Shown here in pieces: positions 43,936-53,111 of a DNA stretch of 64,000 nt. Both the position numbers and the translations under genes were made by a program. The notes below the pieces were generated by a model that saw nothing but the letters and a program-made list of their open reading frames with translations, was not told the DNA's origin and made no database searches. How positions within the stretch are numbered: position 1 is the first letter of the stretch; each line of letters opens with the position of its first letter. The stretch comes from Gilvirhabdus luticola (GTDB taxonomy: Bacteria; Bacteroidota; Bacteroidia; Flavobacteriales; Flavobacteriaceae), in assembly GCF_032583975.1 (NCBI RefSeq), contig NZ_JAWHTF010000007.1, one strand, 5' to 3'.

Positions 43936-46767
43936 ATGACCAATTTTGAAGAACATATTGAGGTTAAAGGTGCTCGAGTACATAACCTGAAAAATATAGA
44001 TGTAACTATACCTAGAGAGAAACTTGTGGTGATTACTGGTTTGTCTGGTAGTGGTAAATCGTCTTTAGCTTTTGATACTATTTATGCTGAAGGCCAACGT
44101 CGTTATATCGAAACATTTTCAGCGTACGCAAGACAGTTCCTTGGTGGTCTTGAACGTCCTGATGTAGATAAAATTGATGGTCTTTCTCCTGTAATTGCCA
44201 TAGAACAAAAAACAACAAGTAAGTCACCACGTTCTACTGTTGGCACCATTACAGAAATTTATGATTTTCTTCGTTTATTATTTGCCAGAGCAGGTGATGC
44301 TTACAGTTACAATACCGGTGAAAAAATGGTAAGTTACAGCGATGAGCAAATAAAATCACTAATCATAGAATCTTTTAAAGGCAAACGTATAAATGTTTTG
44401 GCTCCAGTGGTTAGATCGCGTAAAGGTCATTATAGAGAATTGTTTGAGCAAATCGCAAAACAAGGTTTTGTTAAAGTGAGAGCTGATGGTGAAGTAAAAG
44501 ATCTTGTAAAAGGATTAAAACTCGACAGATACAAAACTCATGATATAGAAATTGTTATTGATCGCTTGAAGATTGATGATAATATTGACAATGATAAGCG
44601 CCTTACTGAAACCATAAACACAGCCATGTATCATGGTAATGATGTCTTGATGGTTATAGAACAGGATACCAATGAAGCCAGATACTTTAGCCGAAGTTTA
44701 ATGTGTCCAACATCTGGAATTTCGTATCCTAATCCAGAGCCTAATAATTTCTCTTTTAACTCGCCCAAAGGTGCTTGCCCAAAATGTAATGGAATAGGAC
44801 AATTATATCAAGTTAATGAAAAGAAAATTATTCCTGATGATTCAATTTCAATAAAGAACGGAGCTTTAGCACCTCATGGTCCAGAAAAGAACAGTTGGAT
44901 TTTTAAGCAATTTGCATTAATCGCACAACGCTTTAATTTTGAGTTGACAGATCCTTATAAAAATATTCCTAAAGAAGCTAAAGATGTCATTTTATATGGT
45001 GGCAATGAAAAGTTTTCAGTAGAAAGTAAAACATTGGGTGTTACTCGCGATTATAAAATAGAATTTGAAGGCGTTGCCAATTTTATTGAAAATCAATTTA
45101 AGACTGCAGATTCAAAATCTCTTAAACGATGGGCAAAAGAGTACATGGATAAAGTCGTCTGTAATGAATGCCATGGTTCAAGATTAAAAAAAGAATCGCT
45201 CTATTTTAAAATAAATAATCAAAGTATTGCTGATTTAGCAAATCTAGATATTGCCGATTTAGCACGTTGGTTTAGTGACTTACCAAATCATTTAAGTGAA
45301 AAACAATTTATAATCGCAGAAGAAGTCATCAAAGAAATCAGCTCAAGATTGAAATTTCTGTTGGATGTTGGTTTAAATTATCTGTCGCTAAACAGAAGCT
45401 CAAAATCGCTATCTGGTGGTGAAGCACAGCGAATAAGGCTAGCCACGCAAATTGGCTCGCAATTAGTTGGAGTGTTGTATATTTTGGATGAGCCAAGTAT
45501 CGGTTTACACCAACGTGACAACAATAAGTTAATTAATTCTTTGATTTCATTACGTGACATTGGCAATTCGGTGATTGTTGTAGAGCATGATAAAGAGATG
45601 ATTCAACATGCAGATCATGTGATCGATATTGGCCCTTTGGCGGGAAAACATGGTGGTGAAATCATTAGTGAAGGCTCTCCAAAAGAATTATTAACTCATC
45701 ATACACTTACTGCCGATTATTTAAATGGAACCAAACATATTGAAGTTCCTGACAAGCGTAGAAAAGGAAATGGAAAATCCATTATTTTAAAAGGATGTAC
45801 AGGGAATAATTTAAAAAACGTCAGTGTTAAACTTCCTTTAGGAAAAATGATAGGAGTTACTGGTGTTTCTGGCAGTGGAAAATCAACTCTTATAAACGAA
45901 ACACTCTACCCTATTTTAAATGCCTACATTTTCAATGGCGTAAAAAAGCCAATGCCTTACAAAAGCATAGAAGGTTTAAAGCATATAGATAAGGTAATTG
46001 ATATTAATCAATCGCCGATTGGGAGAACACCACGAAGCAATCCAGCCACTTACACAGGAACCTTCAGTGAGATTAGAAGTCTTTTTGCTAAAATTCCAGA
46101 AGCCATGATAAGAGGTTATAAGCCTGGCCGTTTTAGTTTTAATGTTACAGGTGGACGTTGTGAAACCTGTAAAGGTGGTGGTTTACGTGTTATAGAAATG
46201 AATTTTCTTCCAGATGTTTACGTAGAATGCGAAACCTGTCAGGCAAAACGATTTAATAGAGAAACGCTAGAAATTCGTTATAAGGGCAAGAGTATAAGTG
46301 ACGTCTTAAATATGACCATAAATGAAGCAGTAAGTTTTTTTGAGCATATACCAAAAATTCATAACAAACTTAAAACCATTAAAGATGTTGGACTAGGTTA
46401 TATTACGCTTGGACAACAAAGTACCACACTTTCCGGTGGTGAAGCACAACGAATAAAATTAGCAACCGAATTAAGCAAACGTGACACTGGTAATACATTT
46501 TATATTTTAGATGAGCCTACAACTGGTTTGCATTTTGAAGATATTAGGGTTTTAATGTTGGTTCTAAACAAGTTAGCAGACAAAGGAAATACTGTTTTGA
46601 TTATTGAGCACAATCTGGATGTCATTAAAATGGTTGACCATATAATTGATATTGGTTACGAAGGCGGAAAAGGTGGTGGACAGATAATTGTAGAAGGAAC
46701 TCCAGAAGAAGTAATAAAACATAAAAAAAGTTATACAGCTCAATTCCTTAAAAAAGAATTAAATTAG
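43936..46767 (+). CDS. uvrA: Excinuclease ABC subunit A
   Basis: The ATG at 43936 gives 943 residues, normal for UvrA; a TTG at 43918 is unlikely. Two ABC ATPase units are visible: Walker A GLSGSGKSS (about 35-43) and GVSGSGKST, each with a signature LSGGEAQRIRLA/LSGGEAQRIKLA and Walker B ILDEP. CxxC pairs (CPKCNG, CNECHG, CETCKGGG, CETCQAKR) form the zinc sites. It recognises bulky DNA lesions with UvrB in nucleotide excision repair. The LOG-family gene follows by 21 bases. Confidence 0.98.
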   Translation: MTNFEEHIEVKGARVHNLKNIDVTIPREKLVVITGLSGSGKSSLAFDTIYAEGQRRYIETFSAYARQFLGGLERPDVDKIDGLSPVIAIEQKTTSKSPRSTVGTITEIYDFLRLLFARAGDAYSYNTGEKMVSYSDEQIKSLIIESFKGKRINVLAPVVRSRKGHYRELFEQIAKQGFVKVRADGEVKDLVKGLKLDRYKTHDIEIVIDRLKIDDNIDNDKRLTETINTAMYHGNDVLMVIEQDTNEARYFSRSLMCPTSGISYPNPEPNNFSFNSPKGACPKCNGIGQLYQVNEKKIIPDDSISIKNGALAPHGPEKNSWIFKQFALIAQRFNFELTDPYKNIPKEAKDVILYGGNEKFSVESKTLGVTRDYKIEFEGVANFIENQFKTADSKSLKRWAKEYMDKVVCNECHGSRLKKESLYFKINNQSIADLANLDIADLARWFSDLPNHLSEKQFIIAEEVIKEISSRLKFLLDVGLNYLSLNRSSKSLSGGEAQRIRLATQIGSQLVGVLYILDEPSIGLHQRDNNKLINSLISLRDIGNSVIVVEHDKEMIQHADHVIDIGPLAGKHGGEIISEGSPKELLTHHTLTADYLNGTKHIEVPDKRRKGNGKSIILKGCTGNNLKNVSVKLPLGKMIGVTGVSGSGKSTLINETLYPILNAYIFNGVKKPMPYKSIEGLKHIDKVIDINQSPIGRTPRSNPATYTGTFSEIRSLFAKIPEAMIRGYKPGRFSFNVTGGRCETCKGGGLRVIEMNFLPDVYVECETCQAKRFNRETLEIRYKGKSISDVLNMTINEAVSFFEHIPKIHNKLKTIKDVGLGYITLGQQSTTLSGGEAQRIKLATELSKRDTGNTFYILDEPTTGLHFEDIRVLMLVLNKLADKGNTVLIIEHNLDVIKMVDHIIDIGYEGGKGGGQIIVEGTPEEVIKHKKSYTAQFLKKELN

Positions 46768-46788
46768 CTGGTTACAAATTTAACAGGT

Positions 46789-47478
46789 ATGAGAAAAGAA
46801 CAACATCCAAGAAGTTGGAATGAAATAAAGACTAATGACTCTTGGGCCATTTTTAAAATAATGGGTGAATTTGTCAATGGTTTTGAAAAAATGAGTCAAA
46901 TTGGACCTTGTGTTTCTATTTTTGGGTCAGCGCGCACAAGACCAGAAAATAAATATTATATGCTCGCAGAAAAAATTGCTAAAAGCATTGTAGAAGCTGG
47001 TTACGGAGTTATTACTGGTGGTGGACCTGGTATCATGGAGGCAGGTAATAAAGGAGCTCACCTTGGAGGAGGAACCTCTGTTGGGCTTAATATTGAACTT
47101 CCTTTTGAGCAACATGACAATCCTTACATCGATTCAGATAAGAGTTTAGATTTTGATTATTTCTTTGTACGTAAAGTCATGTTTGTAAAATATTCTCAAG
47201 GTTTTGTCGTCATGCCTGGAGGTTTTGGCACGCTGGATGAATTATTTGAAGCTATAACATTAATACAAACCAATAAAATTGAAAAGTTTCCTATAATTTT
47301 GGTTGGCACAGATTTTTGGATTGGAATACTGGATTGGATTAAGACTACTTTATTAGAAAGATTTCATAATATCAGCGCAAAAGATTTAGATTTAATTCAT
47401 CTTGTTGATTCAGAAGAAGAAGTTATTGAGATTTTAGATAATTTCTACAAAGAATCAGGATTTAGTCCTAATTTTTAA
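46789..47478 (+). CDS. LOG-family protein (cytokinin riboside 5'-monophosphate phosphoribohydrolase-like)
   Basis: A 229-residue protein with the LOG Rossmann-like fold. GGGPGIMEAGNKGA and the catalytic PGGFGTLDELFE motif are both intact. In characterised members the enzyme cleaves nucleoside monophosphates to base plus ribose 5-phosphate. It is 21 bases after uvrA, so the two may be co-transcribed. Confidence 0.9.
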   Translation: MRKEQHPRSWNEIKTNDSWAIFKIMGEFVNGFEKMSQIGPCVSIFGSARTRPENKYYMLAEKIAKSIVEAGYGVITGGGPGIMEAGNKGAHLGGGTSVGLNIELPFEQHDNPYIDSDKSLDFDYFFVRKVMFVKYSQGFVVMPGGFGTLDELFEAITLIQTNKIEKFPIILVGTDFWIGILDWIKTTLLERFHNISAKDLDLIHLVDSEEEVIEILDNFYKESGFSPNF

Positions 47479-47618
47479 TACTATCTATTCCATTTATTTC
47501 GTTCTATTCAAAAAAAGCTAAAGACCACCTTGTAATTTTTAAAATAATAAACCCAGTTGGATTTATTATATTGCAACGCCACCATGGATGTTGAACCAAA
47601 AAATTATGTTAAGATAAA

Positions 47619-50450
47619 TTGAAATTTAATCTATTTACATATTTTCTATTCAGTTTGCTGAATATTATGGTTTTTGGGCAAAATAAAATTGACCTTAAAG
47701 CAACTCTTGATGCTGAAAAAAAACAATTTAAAATTTCACAAACCATAGAGTATCAAAACACAACCAATGATACTTTAAAAACAATTTATTTAAACAACTG
47801 GAACGAAGCTTATGCTACAAAAAACACGCCTCTAGCCAAACGTTTTGCAGAAGAATATAAGACTGAATTTCACTTTGCTAAAAACAAAGACAGAGGTTTT
47901 ACCGTAATCACATCTATTGTACAAGACCAACAAGAATTAAAATTTGAAGGCCTTCTGGAGCATCCAGATGTTATAAAAGTTGAATTGAATTCTACCTTAC
48001 AGCCCAATGAAACCTATAAAATACATTTAAATTATATTGTTCAAGTTCCAAGTGACAAATTTACAGGTTATGGTGTAACATCTTTTGGAGAATACAATTT
48101 AAGATATTGGTACATAACACCAGCAGTTTACAATGGCTCATGGCAATATTATAGCAATAAAAATTTAGACGATTTATATATTCCTGAATCCGAAGTAAAA
48201 ATCAATTTAGTTTGTCCAAATAATTATGTTGTCTCAACAGAACTAAATGAAGTATATAGAACCGAAAACAACGGTATTAAAAATATTGGTTTTGAAGGTA
48301 AACACAGAAACAACAATAAACTTTTTTTACACAAAATACCAGATTTTCAATCTGTTAAAACTGATTTCCTAACCGTAGTTTCCAATATTGAAGATAAAGG
48401 TTTAGTGCCAGTTGAAAAAGCTATGATCACCGATAGAATCATTCACTTTATCATTAGAAATCTTGGTGAATATCCGCACGAAAAGCTCTTATTGTCTCAA
48501 ATTGATTATAGAAAAGACCCTATATATGGTTTAAATCTTTTACCTGATTTTATTCAACCATTTCAAGATAATTTTCAATACGAAATAAAAATTCTAAAAA
48601 CAGCTCTTCATAATTATTTAGAAAACACACTCTTTACAAATCCAAGAAAAGAACAATGGTTAACTGAAGGTTTACAGACATATTTTATGATGAAATACGT
48701 AGAAGAGTATTATCCAAACATGAAGATTTTTGGAAAACTGTCCTATGCTTGGGGAATTCGTTCTATGCATGCCGCTAAACTCAATTTTAATGACCAGTAT
48801 AATTTTCTATATATGCATATGGCAAGATCAAATCTAGATCAACCATTGAATATGGAAAAAGATTCTTTATTAAAATTTAACAAGAATATTGCCAATAAAT
48901 ATAAAGCAGGTGTTGGATTGAAATATTTAGATGACTACATAAATTCTGGAATATTTGAACGAACCGTAAAAGAATATTTGGAACAGAATAAGCTTAAAAC
49001 AAGTTCACCCAAAGATTTTGAAGCTCTTATAAAATCGAAAACCACAAAAGACATAGAGTGGTTTTTCGATGAGTATATTGCAACAAACAAGAAAATTGAT
49101 TTTAAAATCAAGGAAACCTTTGTAACTCAAGATTCAATTACCTTAACTATTAAAAATAAGAGAACTAATAGCATGCCTATTTCATTATTTGCAATGAATG
49201 ATGATTCTATTATTTCTAAAACTTGGATAAGTGATGTAAACGGATCAAAAGAAGTAACTATTCCAAATGATAATGTCAATAAATTAGTATTGAATTATGA
49301 CAAAACCATTCCTGAATACAATATTAGGGACAATTGGGAATCACTAAAAGGTTTTTTCTTCAACAATAAACCAATCCAATTTAGATTTTTCAAGGACATA
49401 GAAGACCCATATTACAACCAGGTGTTTTTCATGCCAATATTTGGTTACAATTATTATGATGGGTTTTCAGCTGGGTTAAAGATGTATAACAAATCAATTT
49501 TAGCAAGATCTTTTACATATAGCTTAAATCCAACCTACGCATTCAAAAGTAAGCAACTCGTTGGCTCTGCATCATTAATCTATAATCAAAGATTAGAAAA
49601 TCAAGATCTATATTTGGTAAGATATGGTCTCTATGGTGCTTATGCCAATTATGCTCCAGACTTATCTTATACAACAATAACACCATTTATTGGTTTAAAT
49701 TTTAGAGACCATAATGATTTACGTAACAATAAAAGAAAATACTTGACTCTTCGCTACTTGAAAATTGATAAAGAGTTTGATAAAAATAATATAAGTGGTG
49801 TCAATACCGACCCCGAATACAGTGTTCTTGATATAAACTATGGGCATTCTAATGAAAATCTCATAAATTTTTCGTCTTGGTTTACGGATGTACAATTTTC
49901 AAAAGATTTCGGTAAATTATCTTTTAACTACGAGTATAGAAGATTATCAGAAAGCAACAGACAATTAAACTTACGCTTTTTTGCAGGTGCTTTTATTTAC
50001 AATAAAACTTACCAAGAATCTGATTATTTTAGCTTTGCCCTAGACAGACCAACAGATTATCTTTTTGATTACAATTATTTGGGGAGATCTGAAGATAGCG
50101 GTGTTTTTAGTCAGCAATTAATCATCGCTGAAGGCGGATTTAAATCTAAACTTGAGACACCTTATGCAAACCATTGGATCACAACGCTAAATGCTAGTAC
50201 AACACTTTGGAGATACATCCAAATGTACGGAGATCTAGGATTTGTGAAAAACCATTCTTTCTCACCAAAATTTGTATATGATTCAGGAATAAGAATAAGC
50301 CTTGTCGCAGATTATTTCGAGTTATATTTTCCAGTGTACTCAAATCTAGGTTGGGAAATTGCCCAACCAAATTATCAAGAGAAAATACGATTCATAATTA
50401 CATTTTCACCAAAAACATTATACGGTCTCTTTACAAGACGTTGGTATTGA
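47619..50450 (+). CDS. Peptidase M1-like exported protein with degenerate active site
   Basis: A 943-residue protein with a signal peptide (FLFSLLNIMVFGQ). The first ~470 residues resemble an M1 aminopeptidase N-domain plus catalytic domain. Where M1 enzymes carry HExxH this protein reads ALHNYLENTLF, missing the catalytic glutamate, while QWLTEGLQTYF keeps a third-ligand-like glutamate. So catalysis by the standard mechanism is doubtful. The last ~400 residues (YNYYDGFSAGLKMYNKSI..., ending FSPKTLYGLFTRRWY) look like outer-membrane beta strands. A TTG start at 47619 is used because no ATG gives the signal peptide. Confidence 0.8.
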   Translation: MKFNLFTYFLFSLLNIMVFGQNKIDLKATLDAEKKQFKISQTIEYQNTTNDTLKTIYLNNWNEAYATKNTPLAKRFAEEYKTEFHFAKNKDRGFTVITSIVQDQQELKFEGLLEHPDVIKVELNSTLQPNETYKIHLNYIVQVPSDKFTGYGVTSFGEYNLRYWYITPAVYNGSWQYYSNKNLDDLYIPESEVKINLVCPNNYVVSTELNEVYRTENNGIKNIGFEGKHRNNNKLFLHKIPDFQSVKTDFLTVVSNIEDKGLVPVEKAMITDRIIHFIIRNLGEYPHEKLLLSQIDYRKDPIYGLNLLPDFIQPFQDNFQYEIKILKTALHNYLENTLFTNPRKEQWLTEGLQTYFMMKYVEEYYPNMKIFGKLSYAWGIRSMHAAKLNFNDQYNFLYMHMARSNLDQPLNMEKDSLLKFNKNIANKYKAGVGLKYLDDYINSGIFERTVKEYLEQNKLKTSSPKDFEALIKSKTTKDIEWFFDEYIATNKKIDFKIKETFVTQDSITLTIKNKRTNSMPISLFAMNDDSIISKTWISDVNGSKEVTIPNDNVNKLVLNYDKTIPEYNIRDNWESLKGFFFNNKPIQFRFFKDIEDPYYNQVFFMPIFGYNYYDGFSAGLKMYNKSILARSFTYSLNPTYAFKSKQLVGSASLIYNQRLENQDLYLVRYGLYGAYANYAPDLSYTTITPFIGLNFRDHNDLRNNKRKYLTLRYLKIDKEFDKNNISGVNTDPEYSVLDINYGHSNENLINFSSWFTDVQFSKDFGKLSFNYEYRRLSESNRQLNLRFFAGAFIYNKTYQESDYFSFALDRPTDYLFDYNYLGRSEDSGVFSQQLIIAEGGFKSKLETPYANHWITTLNASTTLWRYIQMYGDLGFVKNHSFSPKFVYDSGIRISLVADYFELYFPVYSNLGWEIAQPNYQEKIRFIITFSPKTLYGLFTRRWY

Positions 50451-50586
50451 TGTATTTTTGATTATTTGATAATATAAATAATTTTTATTGAATTAAATTT
50501 AACAAATGTCCATTATTTGTCTTATTTTTTGAGAATTCAATAACATTTAATTCACTTTATAAATTGCAAAAATCACAAAGATTGAT

Positions 50587-50594
50587 TAGATTTG
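50587..50594 (+). promoter_or_regulatory. Putative -7 element upstream of the E1 gene
   Basis: TAGATTTG matches TAnnTTTG and lies 22 bases before the ATG at 50617. Confidence 0.4.
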
Positions 50595-50616
50595 CAGCAT
50601 CGACCAAGTAACAAAT

Positions 50617-53025
50617 ATGCAAACTATTTCAGATCTCAAAAAAGAAATCTCTTTTGATGATTTTAAAGCAGAAATTCTAAATGATTATAGAATAGCTGTT
50701 ACCAGTCGTGAATGTAGCTTGCTTGGTCGCCGTGAGGTCTTAACAGGAAAAGCAAAGTTTGGAATTTTTGGAGATGGCAAAGAAGTACCTCAACTAGCAA
50801 TGGCTAAAGTGTTTCAGAATGGTGACTTCCGTTCAGGGTACTATAGAGATCAGACCTTTATGATGGCTATTGGAGAATTTACCATTGAGCAATTTTTTTC
50901 AGGATTGTATGCCAATACAGATTTAAAAATTGAGCCTATGTCTGCAGGCAGACAAATGGGTGGTCATTTTACAACTCATAGTTTGGATGAAAACGGGAAT
51001 TGGAATGATCTAACTATAATAAAAAATTCAAGTTCAGACATATCTCCAACAGCTGGTCAAATGCCGCGACTTTTAGGGTTGGCCCAAGCGTCAAAAATTT
51101 ATAGGAATGTTAAAGGTATTGATTCAACTAAATTTTCTATTGAAGGTAATGAGGTGGCTTGGGGAACTATTGGAAATGCTAGTACAAGTGAAGGTTTGTT
51201 CTTTGAAACTTTTAATGCTGCAGGTGTGCTTCAAGTGCCAATGGTAATTAGTGTTTGGGATGATGAATATGGAATTTCTGTTCATGCGAAGCATCAAACA
51301 ACCAAAGAGAATATATCTGAAATTTTAAAAGGTTTCCAACGTAACGAAAATGAAAAAGGATATGAGATATTCACAGTCAATGGATGGGATTATCCTGCAT
51401 TAATAGATACTTATTTAAGAGCTTCTCAAATTGCAAGAGTTGAACATGTACCTGTATTAATTCATGTAAAAGAATTAACTCAACCTCAAGGACATTCTAC
51501 ATCAGGATCACATGAAAGATATAAACCTGTTGAACGTTTAAACTGGGAATCAGAACATGATTGCAATATCAAAATGCGAGAATGGATTATTGCAAACAAT
51601 ATTGCAACAAACGAAGAATTATCCGCTCTGGAAAATACAATAAAAAAAGAGGTTAGAGATGGCAAAAAAGCATCTTGGGAATTGTTTTTAAAACCAATTA
51701 AAAAAGAGCAAAAAAAGGTTGTTTCTATATTAAATGAATTATCTCAAAAAAGTAGTAATGGGGCATTTATAAAAAAAATTCAGGATCAGCTAACAGCTAT
51801 TCATGAACCAATAGTCAAAGATGTACTTTCAGCCGCGCGAAAGGTACTTCGCTATGTTATTAATGATGATTGTGTAGAAAAAGAGCAACTAGTTAATTGG
51901 ATAAATTCTTATTCAAAAGAGATGCAACCAAAATTTAGTTCTCATTTATATAGTGAGTCCGAAAGTTCTGCAATCAATATTTCAGAAGTAAAGCCTAGTT
52001 ATGATAAAGACGAACTAGTAGATGGTCGAATCATAATTAGGGATAATTTCGATTATATTTTTAATAAATATCCTGAGGCTCTTGTTTTTGGAGAAGATTC
52101 TGGAAATATTGGTGACGTTAATCAAGGTTTGGAAGGTTTACAAAACAAATATGGTGAATTGAGAGTCGCAGATACCGGTATTCGTGAAGCTACTATAATA
52201 GGTCAAGGCATTGGTATGGCAATGCGCGGTTTAAGACCAATTGCAGAAATACAATATTTAGATTACCTTCTTTACGCATTACCTACAATTAGCGATGATT
52301 TAGCTACACTTCATTACAGAACCAAAGGAAGACAAAAAGCTCCTTTAATAATTAGAACACGTGGGCACCGATTAGAAGGCATATGGCATTCAGGATCACA
52401 ACTAGGAGGTATTTTAAATTTAGTACGTGGAATCCATGTCCTTGTCCCGAGAAATATGACCAAAGCTGCTGGATTTTATAATACACTTTTAGAAGGAGAC
52501 GAACCAGCTCTTGTTGTAGAATGCCTTAATGGTTATAGACTAAAAGAAAAAAAACCAAGCAATTTTGGTGAATTTAAAACACCAATTGGACAAGTAGAAA
52601 TTTTAAAAACCGGTAACGATATCACTTTAGTATCTTACGGGTCCACGCTTCGTTTGGTGCGGCAAGTTGCAAAAGAACTTTTAGAAGTTGGTATTGATGC
52701 AGAAGTTATTGATGTTCAATCTCTTTTACCTTTCGATATTAACCATGACATCGTAAAAAGTATTGAAAAAACAAATAGGTTATTGATTATTGATGAAGAT
52801 GTTCCAGGTGGAGCATCGGCATTTGTGCTCAATGAAATTTTAAATACCCAAAATGCCTATCAATTTTTAGATAGTCAACCAAAAACTATAACGGCCAAAG
52901 CACATAGACCAGCCTATGGAACAGATGGAGATTATTTCTCAAAGCCATCTGCCGAAGATATTTTTGAAACTATTTATGATATATTCCATGAAATAAATCC
53001 AATGAATTTTCCAAAACTACGTTAA
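50617..53025 (+). CDS. 2-oxoacid dehydrogenase E1 component, fused alpha-beta
   Basis: An 802-residue thiamine-diphosphate enzyme carrying both E1 subunits in one chain. The first ~400 residues are E1alpha-like (SAGRQMGGHF, ISPTAGQMPRLLGLAQA, HKQ-like pyruvate-dehydrogenase loops), and ~460-800 is transketolase-like E1beta (FGEDSGNIGDVNQGLEGL, DTGIREATIIGQGIGMAMRGLRPIAEIQYLDY, ending HRPAYGTDGDYFSKP). Branched-chain 2-oxoacids are the usual substrate in Bacteroidota fused forms; this is inferred. It works with E2/E3 elsewhere. Confidence 0.9.
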   Translation: MQTISDLKKEISFDDFKAEILNDYRIAVTSRECSLLGRREVLTGKAKFGIFGDGKEVPQLAMAKVFQNGDFRSGYYRDQTFMMAIGEFTIEQFFSGLYANTDLKIEPMSAGRQMGGHFTTHSLDENGNWNDLTIIKNSSSDISPTAGQMPRLLGLAQASKIYRNVKGIDSTKFSIEGNEVAWGTIGNASTSEGLFFETFNAAGVLQVPMVISVWDDEYGISVHAKHQTTKENISEILKGFQRNENEKGYEIFTVNGWDYPALIDTYLRASQIARVEHVPVLIHVKELTQPQGHSTSGSHERYKPVERLNWESEHDCNIKMREWIIANNIATNEELSALENTIKKEVRDGKKASWELFLKPIKKEQKKVVSILNELSQKSSNGAFIKKIQDQLTAIHEPIVKDVLSAARKVLRYVINDDCVEKEQLVNWINSYSKEMQPKFSSHLYSESESSAINISEVKPSYDKDELVDGRIIIRDNFDYIFNKYPEALVFGEDSGNIGDVNQGLEGLQNKYGELRVADTGIREATIIGQGIGMAMRGLRPIAEIQYLDYLLYALPTISDDLATLHYRTKGRQKAPLIIRTRGHRLEGIWHSGSQLGGILNLVRGIHVLVPRNMTKAAGFYNTLLEGDEPALVVECLNGYRLKEKKPSNFGEFKTPIGQVEILKTGNDITLVSYGSTLRLVRQVAKELLEVGIDAEVIDVQSLLPFDINHDIVKSIEKTNRLLIIDEDVPGGASAFVLNEILNTQNAYQFLDSQPKTITAKAHRPAYGTDGDYFSKPSAEDIFETIYDIFHEINPMNFPKLR

Positions 53026-53111
53026 TCGATTAAATTGTTAATACGTCAATATTTCTTTTTTAGGTTCTTTTTTATACTTAATTTTATTTTTTAGACTAAT
53101 TCATTAAAGTA

